A stretch of 64,000 nt of DNA from positions 1,364,001-1,428,000 of the forward strand of contig JAAKBF010000171.1 in assembly GCA_012656075.1 (NCBI GenBank), written 5' to 3'. This DNA is from Phytophthora hibernalis. Lineage: Eukaryota > Oomycota > Peronosporomycetes > Peronosporales > Peronosporaceae. Under the pieces are notes generated by a model. It saw only the letters and a list, made by a program, of their open reading frames with translations. It made no database searches and was not told where the DNA came from. Below, one piece after another: positions 31,393 through 43,032 of the stretch; position 1 is the stretch's first letter; each line of letters starts with the position of its first letter. The position numbers and the translations under genes were made by a program.

Positions 31393-32010
31393 ATGATTTT
31401 GGACCCTCGTCAGTGGCGCTGGGTATTAGCAATCGCTCTGTCTCTAGTAAGAAATGCCAATGTGGCCCCTGATGTGTATTTGGAATATCTGCAGTATGAG
31501 TGTCAAATTCTACCTTTGTTATCACATCCGGCTGTATTTCGTCGCTTTTACTCACTTGACTTTGGACAACGCGGTTTATCGATTCATTTTCGCGAACGTG
31601 GCGTACACGAAGCCCGTGAGCTAATCCATCACTACAACATAACTGACTTCTCGGCTAAGAACTTCATGCCTATCCTTGACAACTTCCAGACATTTCATGA
31701 ATTCGTAGAAGTCCTCTCGTGTCTGGGTAACGTGGTCAAAATTGCTTGTTCGACCGAGATTGTGCAACTCACGGAACGTTTGTGAGTGCATTGCTTGTTC
31801 GCCCGAGATTGTGTAACTCACAGAACATGCCCGCTCGTTTGTGAGTGCACTGATCCGCAATCAGATCTCGTTCGATACGCTCACAGTCGAAGAAATTGCT
31901 TACTAGGTTGATGAACGATTTGAAGTTCTCCGATCGCTGCTCCCGCGAGGAGAGGACCAGGCTCGCAGCATCGTTTTCCAGTAATTTTCGTTGACACACA
32001 AATCTTATCA
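31393..32010 (+). pseudogene. Helical gag-like protein fragment
   Basis: Reading on the plus strand: APDVYLEYLQYECQILPLL, ELIHHYNITDFSAKNFMPIL, NFQTFHEFVEVLSCLGNVV. A local duplication and frame change follow, then ALIRNQISFDTLTVEEIAY, stop, VDERFEVLRSLLPRGEDQAR. The helical pattern resembles gag-like proteins seen with oomycete retroelements; this is a resemblance only. Confidence 0.35.
31739..31850 (+). repeat. Tandem duplication of about 50 bp in the gag-like frame
   Basis: ATTGCTTGTTCG-CCGAGATTGTG-AACTCAC-GAAC...GTTTGTGAGTGC occurs twice, from about 31740 and 31789. The second copy has an extra CATGCCCGCT-like insertion. The duplication coincides with the frame break. Confidence 0.7.
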
Positions 32011-32635
32011 ATTACTGATACAAAATATCTCGGAGAGGCGGCATGAGCAACTCACCGAATGCTTGGGCAAGCATGAAGGCCGCGTAGTATCGGGCGAACG
32101 TGGTAATCAAAGCAAGCGTCATCAACCTGGCTAAACGAACGGACCGCACCACTAATCGTCCAGGGGCTCCCGTGTCAGGGCTTAAAGCACTTTCGGCGGA
32201 AAATGTTAAATCATTGTGCATGAAGTACCTTTCGAATGAGTCTTGCCGCGGAACAGGAGGGCGTGCGGTTTTGACGACCATGGACACTTCAAACCTATCA
32301 AGCCTCGTGTATTCTTGATTTATTAATAACTGTAAGGTCGAAATTCATCTGATAGTTTTGATACTGATGTTTAAATCTATTAGCTGCGTCTGATTAGGAA
32401 CGCCAGAATTCAGGCGCTAAAAAGAACGCATTTAAAATCCATTTTAAATATTTAGGTCATGTTACAATAAAAAGAAATGCACCCTTCTATAATGTCGAGT
32501 GCGTTGGGGCAAAGGAAGAATAAGGTTGTGGATGTCATCGAGACAACGTGAGGGAAAAGAGCTTGGTTAGGCGACTTGTTGCTTGCGTTTGGCGTGGAGA
32601 AATTGAAAATGAGCGCCACCTACTGGTCTGTACGA
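32011..32635. other. Spacer before the Copia 3' end, no supported gene
   Basis: An open minus frame (32287-32012) has a hydrophobic run but no recognisable domain. The AT-rich remainder shows nothing. Confidence 0.35.
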
Positions 32636-32758
32636 CGTGGTCGTTATTTCAACGCGAGACACGGCTGCCGACAATGGTTTCTAGCCACCAAGTAGACGAA
32701 GTAGAGCAAGTTGTGTTAGATGTAAACACGCTACTTGTTCTTACTCTTAGTCTCTTCG
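32636..32758 (-). repeat. Candidate Copia 3' LTR
   Basis: It shares with 43376-43499 the words CGCGAGAC-CGGCTG, AGATGTAAACACGC and ACTTGTTCTTACTCTTAGTC (plus strand). It overlaps the end of pol. Borders are approximate and there is no clean TG...CA. Confidence 0.6.
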
Positions 32759-34230
32759 CCCCGTTTCACTTGGTCACGAACGTAGTGCCATCGAAGCTCG
32801 ATGTGCCTGGTTTTGCTGCTATTCGTGGGGGCCTTGGCGAGCGCAAGCGCAGCAGTATTATCCACTCCCAAGGTCATTCTGCTCTTCTTGTGAATGACAT
32901 CAAGGGCCTCATCCAGCATATTGACGATACCACGACCTTCCATGGTCGCTTCGCATGCGACGACGTACTCGGCTTCAGCCGTAGATTGAGCTACGACAAA
33001 TCCCGTGACACTCTAGCGAGTCTCGGGGTCATTTCCCCAATCTGCATCGCTATGCCCGCTCACCACAATCTAGTCCGATACACTTTCACAGGTAGAGTAC
33101 TTGATGCTTTGCTGATGGTGTCTACTAGGTAGCGTAAGATCTGATTCACTGTACCACAGTGCTTCTTCATCGGGTTGCTGACAAATCGACACATGTATCC
33201 AACCGGTAAAGCAATGTCGGGGCGGGTACTGGTAGCCATGTACATCAGAGATCCAATAGCAGCTCGATAGTCAAATGGCGGTGCGTCTTCGCCTTCATTA
33301 CCCTCGTTCGGCTGGAACTTGGCGTTTGTCTCCATCGCACTGAAGCTGCCATTCGCATCACTATTTCCAAAACGGCACAATACTTCCTCACAGTACTGCG
33401 TTTGGTGGATATGAATGCCGCTCTCCTCCTGCTCGATCGGCACGCCCAAGAACTTGGTTGACAAACCTCCGTCTTTGAAGCCGTACTTTTCATGAAAAAC
33501 ACCGAAGACGTGAGTTTTGTAATCCTCCGAGTTTGTAGCGAGAACCACGTCGTTCATGTAGAGAGTAATGAGGGCAAGTACTCCGTCTTTGTAATAGCCA
33601 TAGAGGCAAGGTTCGGTCTCCGTGTTGTCATAGCCCTGGGATCTAGGAATCGGTCCACCTCCTCGTACCATTCTGCGCCAGACTGATGTAAACCATAGAG
33701 GGAATGGTCCACACGAAAGATTTTTCCCTTTGGACAGGGAAACCCTGGAATTCCTCGTACAAACTGCTTGATCTAAAGTGTGCATTGAGATGAACAGTAT
33801 CAATATCTCCTTGATAGAGAATCAATATCAACTTGGTTGCCACAGCCACCACGACACGGAATGTCACCATTCTGGCAACAGGAGAAACACTCAACACATA
33901 GTCGATTTCAAATTCCTTCGAATCACCGCGGCCGACCAGTCTCGCACGCGATCTAGCAACAAATCCATCTGCATCTGTCTTGGGTTGATATTTTCACATT
34001 GTACTCGAGAGATTCGTACGACTTGACATTTCTGTCTCGTCGATCATCACAAAGACTCCTTTTGAGGACATGGCTGCGACTTCTCGCTGCATCGCCTTCA
34101 ACCACTCATCTTTCTGCGGGGAATTCATCGCCTCGCGAAAGATTCGAGGAAAGTAACATCCTTTCTGTGCCAGCGCTTTGCTTGTTTCTCAACGGGGTCA
34201 TCCGCAACTGACTCTCGCATGCAGTAGCTA
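32731..34230 (-). pseudogene. Copia reverse transcriptase and RNase H remnant
   Basis: Reading minus: WLKAMQREVAAMSSKGVFVM near 34090, RARLVGRGDSKEFEIDYVL, SVSPVARMVTFRVVVAVATK near 33880, ALITLYMNDVVLATNSEDY near 33580 (the YVDD catalytic box is changed to YMND), RPDIALPVGYMCRFVSNP near 33210, and RNase H end TRHIELRWHYVRDQVKRG near 32780. Several frame changes are present. It is inactive by the RT mutation alone. Confidence 0.85.
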
Positions 34231-34589
34231 GTAAATACGTGTTAATCAACAAGCTGCTGTGGGCGGCGACGTTCAGCGGCATTTCGTAGAGTCATCCGGT
34301 ACGGTTGTGCTTCAAGCAGGCGTTGGCGCTTCAATTCTTGAACATCTGCTAGCTCGGCTTCCAGCGGTGTTTGATGGAGACCCGTTATTTGCTCCGGCAC
34401 CATACAAACGTCAATGCCGTTTCCTGCATCGACAGCTACGATGTCCAGATCGCCACTTGATGCTTCAGGTTCATCTCGTGCATTGTTTACCTCAATATGT
34501 TCCACAGAATAATTATGACTATCTGTTTCCTTGGGACTTTGTAGTTGACCGTACAAGAAGATCCCACAGAGGTTGAGACTAGCCCCCAA

Positions 34590-35710
34590 ATTAATTTGAG
34601 ATGACCAAACGAGTTATCTTAATGTGTCGCTGTTATCGTCTTCAAGCATCGAGGGGGATTCATCAGACGACACACTACTTGGGGAAGGTTCCGGTTCCGG
34701 CTTTCGTTCATCCGAAGTATCTTCTTCAGGTGCAGCCTCTTGTTCTTCACCAGGTTCACCTTCCTCTTATTCTGCTTCCGGTTTTTAATATCTTCCTCTT
34801 CGGCAAAGAGACTAGGGTCTGGGGAGCTTTCTCCTCTAGATCGCCGTCTACTTCGGACAGCATCTGTTCCTTTGGTTCTGGGGCAGCATTGCAAAGAAAT
34901 TCAGTGTACGACGTTTGCGGCATTATCGAAGCACCATTCCCATTTATCATAATTGTTTCCATCACCAGCGCGCACTGAAAGGTCTTCACCTTCTTGGTCA
35001 CCGCGACAGTGAAGAACGACTCCACTCGTCTCGCTTGATCCTTTCTTTGGACAATCTGGAGCACCTCCACTGGTGTGTGTTAGACTAATTTCCCTCGCCA
35101 GATCGGATCCTGCTGGTGAAGCTTGCTTGTTTCCAGATGTTACACTTGAGATGGTGGTATTTTTCGCGCAATCCTTCTCCATGTGTCGAGGTCGGTGGCA
35201 GTTAAAGCAGTCTCCTTGCTGTTTATCCAGCTTCTTGGCGGCAACTGCTGCAGCTTTCTTGGGAGTCATTGTCTTAGCTGTAGTACTACCTCCTTGGTTC
35301 TGAAGCGATTTCTGCTGCGGCTGCGACTGAGGTTTCGGCTTCTGACCTTGTGGGTTAGCTTGGGTCGGCGTGCTAGCTGAATTCATCGCCCCCAGTTCGC
35401 GGTAACACCGGTTATAGCTGTCCAGCCGGAGAATTTGGTCTCTCAACTTGTCCGGTGTATCCACCTCGCTAGCCCCCATTTCGACCATACCGCACAGGCG
35501 GTCAAAGCGAGGGTTGGCGGGCAACGACCGGATGAACATGTTTGAGAAGATTGGGTCTCGTGCGTCAGCGTTCGGCCCGGCGAGCTGAGGCTTCAACAGA
35601 AACATGTTGTTCACATTCTGCCGTACGTCCCAGTTTGGCTTGCAGTTGGCGGCCTGCAGCTTATTGAACGATATGATCTCTTGGTTTGTACGGGTTGCAG
35701 CGTTCGTCTT
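34590..35710 (-). pseudogene. Copia gag C-terminus, zinc knuckle, protease start and acidic linker
   Basis: RTNQEIISFNKLQAANCKPN (35690) and NNMFLLKPQLAGPNADARD continue gag interrupted by Gypsy-2. The zinc knuckle is CFNCHRPRHMEKDC near 35190. WCFDNAANVVH near 34910 is the Copia protease active-site region, with Cys and Asn-rich changes. The next 300 bp are a Glu/Ser-rich linker (EEDTSDERKPEPEPSPSS) of the type found just before Copia RT, so the integrase has been deleted. Confidence 0.8.
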
Positions 35711-35715
35711 GGCTT

Positions 35716-36057
35716 TGTGACGGGGTCACATGCACCTTAGCTTTAGAGGAAGCGTTAACGCGTTAACCACAACAGACGCCTGGCGTTCCTGGTGTAAGCT
35801 TGCAAAGGCCTGGTCTTCCTGTCCAATATGGTACCGAGTACCAATTGACTTGCGAACTTCCGGGTTAGAGTTAAACTGCTTTAAATTAAGAACACTGTTG
35901 TAGTTCCCATTTGATGTACTGCGTTAATACAACTGACGACTACTTAAGTACGACTTAAGTCCTTGACGTGCCACACACCACGCGTGTGGCGGACACCAAT
36001 GGTGGGGACCACACCACAGAGAACAATGGTCGCCCCCTGTCAAGTGGCCCCATTATA
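35716..36057 (-). repeat. Gypsy-2 3' LTR
   Basis: It matches 42614-43032 closely, apart from an internal gap and scattered changes. The last bases are TATA instead of TACA. Confidence 0.9.
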
Positions 36058-36199
36058 CCCTCCCACACCCAAACGGGAAGCACCTTGTCCCAGGGGGAAT
36101 TCCAGCGAAACGAACAGACAACGCCTCATTCTTCAATCTGCGAACACCCGCCGAGAACCCAAGACGCCCACCGGACACCAGTCCAAGACCAGCACCACT

Positions 36200-37664
36200 T
36201 GCGATGCCAAAGCGCCGACTCCAAGGTGCTCCGCGCCGCCGACCACAAGACGAAATGCGGCGTAGCCCAATCGAAGAAGCCGCCCCGGCATCCGAAGAAA
36301 GCTTCCCAGAAGCGCGACGACAAGGCTAAGCCTGCTGCGACCAGCTCCCGGTCCAGCAGGAAGCGCACCGAGGTCACCCTGCCCGGCCCATACGATGGCG
36401 GCATCGACGACGAGTCGGACTCCGACGGCGAGGCCAACTCGAATCTAGTTCTGGGCGACGACAGCCCGGAACACCAAGGCGACGAAACTCAAGAGCGGGA
36501 GATGGCGCGCCGACGGCAGCGACTTCCAAAGTCCCGGATCCTGACGACAAAGCTTCGGCCAGCGACGAGGAGGCTCACAGAGCTGCTGGCGACGATGGTC
36601 GAGATTCCAAAGTCCCGAGGGACGGCGACGAAGCCACTAACGGCGACGGCGAGGCTCCCAAAGCTGACGGTGACAAGGCCACCGAGGCCGGCGACGACAA
36701 GTCCCACTCGGCGACTGCGAAGTAGACCAGCGACGCACTCAAGGACGCTGCATCAGCTACTGGTCGCAAACCCGAGCCGGGCGCAACAAGTGATGTGAAG
36801 CGCCGCTCGGAGGAGGATGCCTCGAACGAGGTAGACTACAGCGAGTCGAATCTGGAGTCGGGCGAGGTCAACGACCCAAGCACTTCACCCAAGCTCACAG
36901 AGCAGCAGCGGCGACTCCATCCGGGGAGTCCTGCAACGCCTCGCAGTGCTGTTGCTGTCGCACGTGCTGCTGCTGAAGCCGCCAAGCGGGAAACCCAAGT
37001 CATCACCAACGTCGGCGACGGTGATGACGTACCCGAGGAGCTGCTTCAGCCCGACAACCGCCAGCACCTTCACTATCGCGCTCGCGATGAGAGGGAGGCT
37101 GCTGCCCAGCAGCGAACCTCGAAGCGCGATCACGAGCCAGCGGCACCTCGAAACAAGGAGCAGCTGCTCGCGCTGCGGTATTGGCCCGTACGGGAGTATC
37201 GTGAGTACCTTCTACAGAGTGGTGAGCCGAGTAAGACGGTGCAGCACTACGATGATTGTCCCGTCGTCCTCCAGGACGACACGGGCCTCGCCCGTCAGTC
37301 CAACAATCGCGCATTCACAGACTGGCTGCATCACTTGGAGTACCCCTTGCCCGATCTCACGGACTCGCCCTATCGCATCGACTGGCTGGCCCAACGGCGC
37401 CTTCGCTTCCGCATGGCAAAGTCCATCGTGGACGGCCAGTGGCGCAACCGATATCTTGAGCGCTCGAAGCCCACCCTGAGCGTTATCCTCGAGGAGGTTG
37501 TGCAGAATATTCAGAAGTCATGGCAGTCGCAGCCGGTAGAACCAATCAGTGTTTTTGGCGCGGTTAGCGCCGACCGGCTCCGGGGAGCGGTCATAAGAGG
37601 ACACGATGTCGGCGCAGTCCTCCGAGAGACGGTTACCAGCCTCCGACGTGCTTTGATCCTCTGA
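36200..37664 (+). pseudogene. Opposite-strand ORF between chromodomain and 3' LTR of Gypsy-2
   Basis: The reading runs TLPGPYDGGIDDESDSDGEA, then after a frame change near 36500 a repetitive acidic region (GDDKASASDEEAHRAAGDDG, GDKATEAGDDKSHSATAK), one TAG at 36723, then SEEDASNEVDYSESNLESGE. The C-terminal 140 residues are a compact, charged and aromatic-rich region: LLALRYWPVREYREYLLQSG, YRIDWLAQRRLRFRMAKSI, GQWRNRYLERSKPTLSVILE. It matches no family I know. The start is uncertain (about 36200). Gypsy-3 has an ORF at the same place and strand. Confidence 0.6.
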
Positions 37665-38789
37665 ATAGCCACACCACTTTGCCAAGTATTGGTAGTGACC
37701 GCCACGCCCGCGGCGCCTCAGTATTCTCTCGACATGGAAGTAGTGTCCGCCTGCATAGGGAGATTCTTAGCGTTTAATATGACCTGGTCCCCGACTTTAA
37801 ACACGTTCACGTCTGTTAGCCTTCTGTGTGTCTTAGGGAGCAGCCATATCGTCCCGGACGCGTTGCCTTACGGCTCCATCAGTCTCGATGAACGCCAACA
37901 CGTTCCGTTTGACGGACGGACGCTGGTCTTTAAGGCCCCGCGGGTCTTCGGCGTCAGCCTTTCCCCCACCCAAATTAGAAGCCGGAGGTAACGACAGCGG
38001 CGTACGCGGATGGCGTATCCTGTAACGTAGAATGGGGTAAAACCCGTCGACGAATGCACATCATTGTTCAGAGCGAACTCCATCTGCGGCAGCAGCGTGC
38101 TCCACTTTGTGGGTTCTTCGGCGCAGACGCTGCGTAACACATCTTCTAACACGCGGCTCACCCGCTCGGTTTGACCGTCTGTCTGCGGATGGTCAGCCGT
38201 GGACATGTCCAATCTCGTTCGAGAAGACGGAAAAAGTGTTTCCATAAGTTTGAGACGAAGCAGGGATCCCGATCACCCACGAGTGCCTCCGGAAGGCCAT
38301 TATGTCGAAAGACATTGTCGACAAAGAGTTGAGCCGCTTGCGGCGCCGTCACACTCTTTTCACCGCGGCTAGCCGCACCATCCTACTGGGACGACAAACA
38401 AAGATCAAGACGCCAGTGTGGCCGCGCGCATCCGCCGAAAGCTCGAAGATGAAATCCATGCTCACCGAGCGCCAGCAATCGAAGAGAGCCGACGACGAAG
38501 GAGTAGGTTTCACACGTTGGCACGTTTCGCACGTCTGCACGTACTTACGAACCCACTTGTACAGGTGAGGTTACCAAACGTTGCTCGCCACGGACGTGTA
38601 CGTCTTCTCACGTTCAAGGTGGCCGCTGAGCGGCGTATCGTGTCCCTCGAAGAGGACGCGATGCCGTAAGTCCTCGTCGTTAGGGACGACTATGCGAGGC
38701 TCGTCGCCTTCATCGACGTGGTAATAGAGAAGACCAGAAAATAGCGCTGCAACCGTGAGCGCTGTCGCGCAGTTATCTTCACCGCTGCC
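37570..38789 (-). pseudogene. Gypsy-2 integrase and chromodomain
   Basis: Zinc-binding region: HDTPLSGHLEREKT, then HLYKWVRKYVQTCETCQRVK near 38540. Core: SVSMDFIFELSADARGH (Asp), LPEALVGDRDPCFVSNLW (Asp, normally SDRD), HPQTDGQTERVSRVLEDVL (Glu). The chromodomain reads VERILRRRGRGGHYQYLAKW and CGYSEDQ... CADIVSSYD near 37735-37590. Frame changes separate all blocks. The end overlaps the 3' end of the opposite-strand ORF. Confidence 0.85.
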
Positions 38790-40290
38790 TTCGGCGTACC
38801 GAGTGCCTTAATGACATCAGCCAGATCTTCGTCCTCGGCGTACGCCTCTCGCAGAAGCTCATAGAGCGGGGACTCGAGGTACACAACGTGCGCCAGCTCG
38901 TAGTCCGGACGTCGGGAAAGTGCGTCCGCGAGGACGTTCTGCTTTCCTGGCTTGTACTCCACTGTGACGTTATACTCCGCGAAGAAGGAGATCAACCGCG
39001 CCATGCGTTGAGAGATGAGGCGACGACGTCGCAGTCCGCAAGGACGCATGGACTGTGTAGATCACAAAGATTTTACTGCCAAGCAGGTGTAGTGGACAGG
39101 GTAGTTCTTCTCTGCCTCCTTTAGTTGGCGCGACTGGAACGAGACTACTCGCTCTCTGCCATCGGCATCGACTTTCAGAAGCGCACAGCCAATGGCGAAG
39201 TCCGATGCATCGCATACCACACTGAACGGGCAATCGTCGTCAGGCAAAGCCAAGATGGCAGCGCTCTGCAAGCTTCTTTTAATAGACTCAAAAGCTTGCT
39301 GAGACTCGTCGTTCCACGACCATTCCCTGTCCTTTTTCAGGAGGTAGGTCAATGGCCGCGCCATCTCGGCATAATTGGCACTGTACTTGTGCAATCAGTT
39401 GGCTACACCAAGCCACTTGCGTAGGTCCTTCTGTGATACGGGAACCGACCACTGCGCGATCGCGCACCTTCTCTGGATCCGCGCGGAAGCCGTCCTTGCC
39501 AAGGAAACATCCCAAGAAAGAAATCTCTTCGGCGCCGAAGATGCACTTGTTGATGTTCGGATACAAGCGATTCTCGCGCATGCACATCACCCCCGGAGGT
39601 GTTCGATGTGAGCCTCGACGGCCGTCTTGTTTTCCGACGCACCACTGTGCACGAAGATATCGTCGAAGTATGTCTGTGCGAACGCTCGCATCGGCCGAAA
39701 AAGTTGCGTCATCAGACGATTGAACGTGACCGGCGCATTTGACAGCTCCTGTGGCATCACGAGCCATTCCCACAACATCCACTGGGAGTACTCACCGCTG
39801 TGAGGGGATGTCGGACTCGCGCATCAGCAGCTGATAATAGCCGTCGACCATGTCGAGTGCGCTGAAGATAGTACATCCTGCCATGTTGTTCTGCAAGACG
39901 TCCTTCCGAAGGATTCGCGTGAACGCTGGTATCGTCGCTGCATTCAACGTTTTGAGCTCGTGTACCATGCGCCATTTACCGTTGGGTTTCTTCACGCAAA
40001 ACGTCGGGAACGTACTTCGACTCGCGCACCATGCCCGCGGCATACTTCGCTGCGAAGAAGGCGATTACGTCGACTTGCTCCTTCGGTATGGCCACTGGCG
40101 AGTAGTCCAGTATTTGGTGCCCGACACCAGGTCGATTTCGTGCCGAACCCCTATCTGGAGGCAACACCGACGGTGGATCATCGCTGACGACATCCGAGAA
40201 CTCCATCAGGAGAGGGTAGTACGGGTCCGACGGGTCCTTCAGGATGGCCGCCCATACCCTTTCTGTCTCAACGAGGCCCCTCATCTTCAA
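38790..40290 (-). pseudogene. Gypsy-2 reverse transcriptase and RNase H
   Basis: FSDVVSDDPPSVLPPDRG, STFPTFCVKKPNGKWRMVHE, TIFSALDMVDGYYQLLMRE, WLVMPQELSNAPVTFNRLM and QTYFDDIFVHSGASENK give a complete RT with an intact YFDD box. RNase H has SVVCDASDFAIGCALLKVD and ENKNYPVH-like sequence, ending GKQNVLADALSRRPDYE. At least four frame changes separate the blocks. Confidence 0.88.
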
Positions 40291-40575
40291 GCACCTCCGG
40301 GTCCATGACCAAAGAGGTGTTCAGCTCGACCGAGTCGTGTTCGCGGTAGATGAGGAGCATCTACTCGAACTCGCCCGTCTTCAGTGAGTCCAAAAATGCC
40401 ACGTATGAGAGCTCTTCCAGCTCGAGTAGCTCCGCTACGGTAGGCAGGGGAGCAAGATTCACTCCTTCCTTGCGTTCTCCCGTGAGAACATCTAACACCA
40501 CTGGTGTGGTCACCTTGCTCGACGGGACCGCACCATGGTGTGCTCTTGCAGCGGCTGACCCAGCCTGAACGTCTT

Positions 40576-40780
40576 CCAACGTGGGAGTCCGTTCTCGACC
40601 ACTCTTCGTTGCGCGAGCACCGGCTCCAGCGACTTGTCCTGCGCGAGTTGACCCAGCACCGACTCCTTGTGTAGTGGGAGACCCTGCTCGACCACTCTTC
40701 CTTGCGCGAGCAACGGTTCCAGCGACTTGTACATCGTCGGATCCACGGGACTGAGCGACGCTCTCTATCTTGAGAGATCC
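40576..40780 (-). repeat. 93-bp imperfect tandem repeat in the protease-RT linker of Gypsy-2
   Basis: CTCGACCACTCTTCGTTGCG at 40594 recurs with few changes at 40687. The encoded minus-strand unit reads VAGAGARATKSGRERTPT, an Ala/Gly/Arg-rich linker. Confidence 0.75.
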
Positions 40781-41029
40781 ATGGGCCTCATCGTGAGACA
40801 CACACGGATCCTCCGTACACTCTCCCACATCCACCGAAGGCTCTTGAGCTCTCAAAGATGCAGGGCACGCGGACGGCAGTGGCATATGCAGTTCGAGTAC
40901 CTGCGAAGTGCCGTTCGCCGCGTGGAATGCGCTGCTCGTGTACAAACCCGTCCCGGGAAGACGAGGGAACATACCCGCCAGGGCTCTGTCCGCGAGGGGC
41001 TTGTGACTAGCACCGATGGTGCGACTTCT

Positions 41030-41449
41030 TCAGTCAATCCAAGGCTCGTGCTTTGCCAACCAAGGCATGCGAAGGAAAAGATCGTACCGATCATCCATGT
41101 CAAGGACAATGAACGGTTCGGCCGAGTTGAAGTCGTCAAACTTGACGTTCGAGGATAGGAGAACCTTTCGCGTAGACACGATGGACCCAGTCGCCAGCCG
41201 AACAGATACATTGTTATTATTCTTAGATGCTTCCAAAGCACCAGCATACATTGCAGTGTTCGTGGCGACACTGGACTTCGTCGCGAAATTGTAGGACGAT
41301 CCCGAATCCATCAGGATCGTCAGCGGTCCGTCGTACCCTTTAACACTGGCAGTGACGACCACGAGGTTAGACCGCGCGGCGACCACGGAGAGACACAACA
41401 GTGTCATCCCTGGGACTTGATCTCCAGGAGGCGCAGGGGGCAGAGTCAC
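41030..41449 (-). pseudogene. Gypsy-2 aspartic protease
   Basis: PLTILMDSGSSYNFATKSS holds the active-site DSG, and DLFLRMPWLAKHEPWID the downstream hydrophobic motif. The domain is open and could be intact, but its neighbours are not. Confidence 0.85.
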
Positions 41450-41564
41450 CGACCTCGACGAGGAGCAAAGTCTCCCAGCTGGGCGTTCCGCACCTAGTGG
41501 GAGTCGTCGTTTTCCGACCCCGCAGGTTAAGGGACGGCAGATCCGTCTTGGCCTTGCCTACCTT

Positions 41565-42548
41565 TCACGGGTTCGTTGGACAGTTCCGGCGGAAGTGACC
41601 AAGCTGGTTGCATCCAAAGCAACGACCACTCGCGCGTTGGTTACGCTGAGGTCGGGCCGACTTAGCCGACGAGATCTCCATGGGAGTGGGACCGTCGTTG
41701 ACCGTGTCCGAGCAGCCCGCATACCCCTGCGTCGAGCGCACGCAATGATCTTCCAGCATGGCGACGTGCACCGAATCGTTGAAACACGTCGGCTGTCTGC
41801 TGAAGAGCTCCGTCCAGACCTGACCCGGCCGAACGTTGTTCATGAAGGCCGTCACCTTGACGTCCCCGGAGAGGGGAGCTCCCACCATAGCGGCCTCGAG
41901 GTTCTGCAACTCCATGACGTAGACTTGAAGCGTACGCTTTCCTTGCTTTACAGCGCAAGAAAAGCGACCGATAGCGATAAGCCACATTGCCCAAGAGGAA
42001 AGTCGAACGCAGGTCTTGTTCCATGAACGCCCACGAGGTGAAACACCCCGGGACGACGTCTCTCGTGCCATCGCTCATGCGCGTACACGCCTTCCCAGAT
42101 TGAAAAGCGCGAATGCGACTTGGGCCCTGGACTCGTAGATCTGTCCAGCGCTCAGCGCTATCTCGATCTCTCGAATACAGAAGCCCATACTGTCGGCTTC
42201 TTTACCGTCAAATGTCGGCACCGACATCTTGACGGGCTTCGTTGTTCCTTGTCGCGCAGCGTACGGAGCAGGGCCCGGAGGGATCGCCTGCGCCGCACTC
42301 TGTGCCTCAGCTCGTATCGTCTCGCGAGCAGCTTCCTGCGCTGCAGCGCTCTCGTGGGCAACCAGCGACGACTCGTACTTGTCGAAGCGTTCCACGCACG
42401 CCCTCTGCTGCTCCACAGGCAGGTTGGGGAATCCAGCGAATGCTGCCTCGCCCAGGAGACTAACCATCTTCTCCAGCGTAGCCCAGTGGGCAACCGAGAG
42501 GTGAGGAAAGTCCTGCCGGGACGGCAGCCGACTCCCTGAGTCGTCCAT
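41565..42548 (-). pseudogene. Gypsy-2 gag with zinc knuckle
   Basis: It opens MDDSGSRLPSRQDFPHLSVA with an Ala/Glu-rich helical region, MSVPTFDGKEADSMGFCIRE, and after a frame change near 42075 QVYVMELQNLEAAMVG, VTAFMNNVRPGQVWTELF. The zinc knuckle is CFGCNQLGHFRRNC near 41610. One frame change breaks it. Confidence 0.85.
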
Positions 42549-42600
42549 GCTCAGAGAGATCTTGATCGTAGTAGTCCGCGCCCGTCGCGGGAGTGACTAC

Positions 42601-42611
42601 AAGTGCTACCA
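42601..42611 (-). other. Gypsy-2 primer binding site
   Basis: The minus strand reads TGGTAGCACTT two bases after the 5' LTR, the same start as in Gypsy-1. Confidence 0.65.
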
Positions 42612-42613
42612 GG

Positions 42614-43032
42614 TGTGACGGGGTCACACGCACCTTAGCTTTAGAGGAAGCGTTAACGCGTTAACCACAACAGACGCCTGGCGTTCCTGGTGTAAGCTTG
42701 CAAAGGCCTGGTCTTCCTGTCCAATATGGTACCGAGTACCAATTGACTTGCAAACTTCCGGGTTAGAGTTAAACTGCTTTATATTAAGAACACTGTTGTA
42801 GTTCTAACTACTGCTAACTATCTGCATACTGAATCCATGTCTAATCTGAACTGTCCAAATGGGAACCACCCATTTGATGTACTGCTTTAATACAACCGAC
42901 GTACTACTTAAGAACGACTGAAGTACGACTTAAGTCCTTGACGTGCCACACGCCACGCGTGGGGCGGACACCAATGGTGTGGACCACACCCCAGAGAACA
43001 ATGGTCGCCCCCTGTCAAGTGGCCCCATTACA
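42614..43032 (-). repeat. Gypsy-2 5' LTR
   Basis: On the plus strand it starts TGTGACGGGGTCACA and ends GGCCCCATTACA, so on the coding strand it is TGTAATGGGG...CCCCGTCACA. It is 77 bp longer than the 3' copy because the block near 42805-42870 (TAACTACTGCTAACTATC) is absent there. Confidence 0.9.

Larger units (their letters stand above)
35716..43032 (-). mobile_element. Gypsy-2: Ty3/Gypsy element with chromodomain and an opposite-strand ORF
   Basis: LTRs at 42614-43032 (5') and 35716-36057 (3') flank minus-strand gag, protease, RT-RNase H, integrase and chromodomain. Between the chromodomain and the 3' LTR lies a plus-strand ORF. Target duplication is 43033-43037 GTCTT against 35711-35715 GGCTT, one mismatch. 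Confidence 0.92.

Noticed and set aside
36489..36769. Minus-strand ORFs inside the Gypsy-2 antisense ORF region
   Set aside because: They lie downstream of the chromodomain in the pol direction but are Ser/Val/Ala-rich shadows of the acidic repeat on the other strand.
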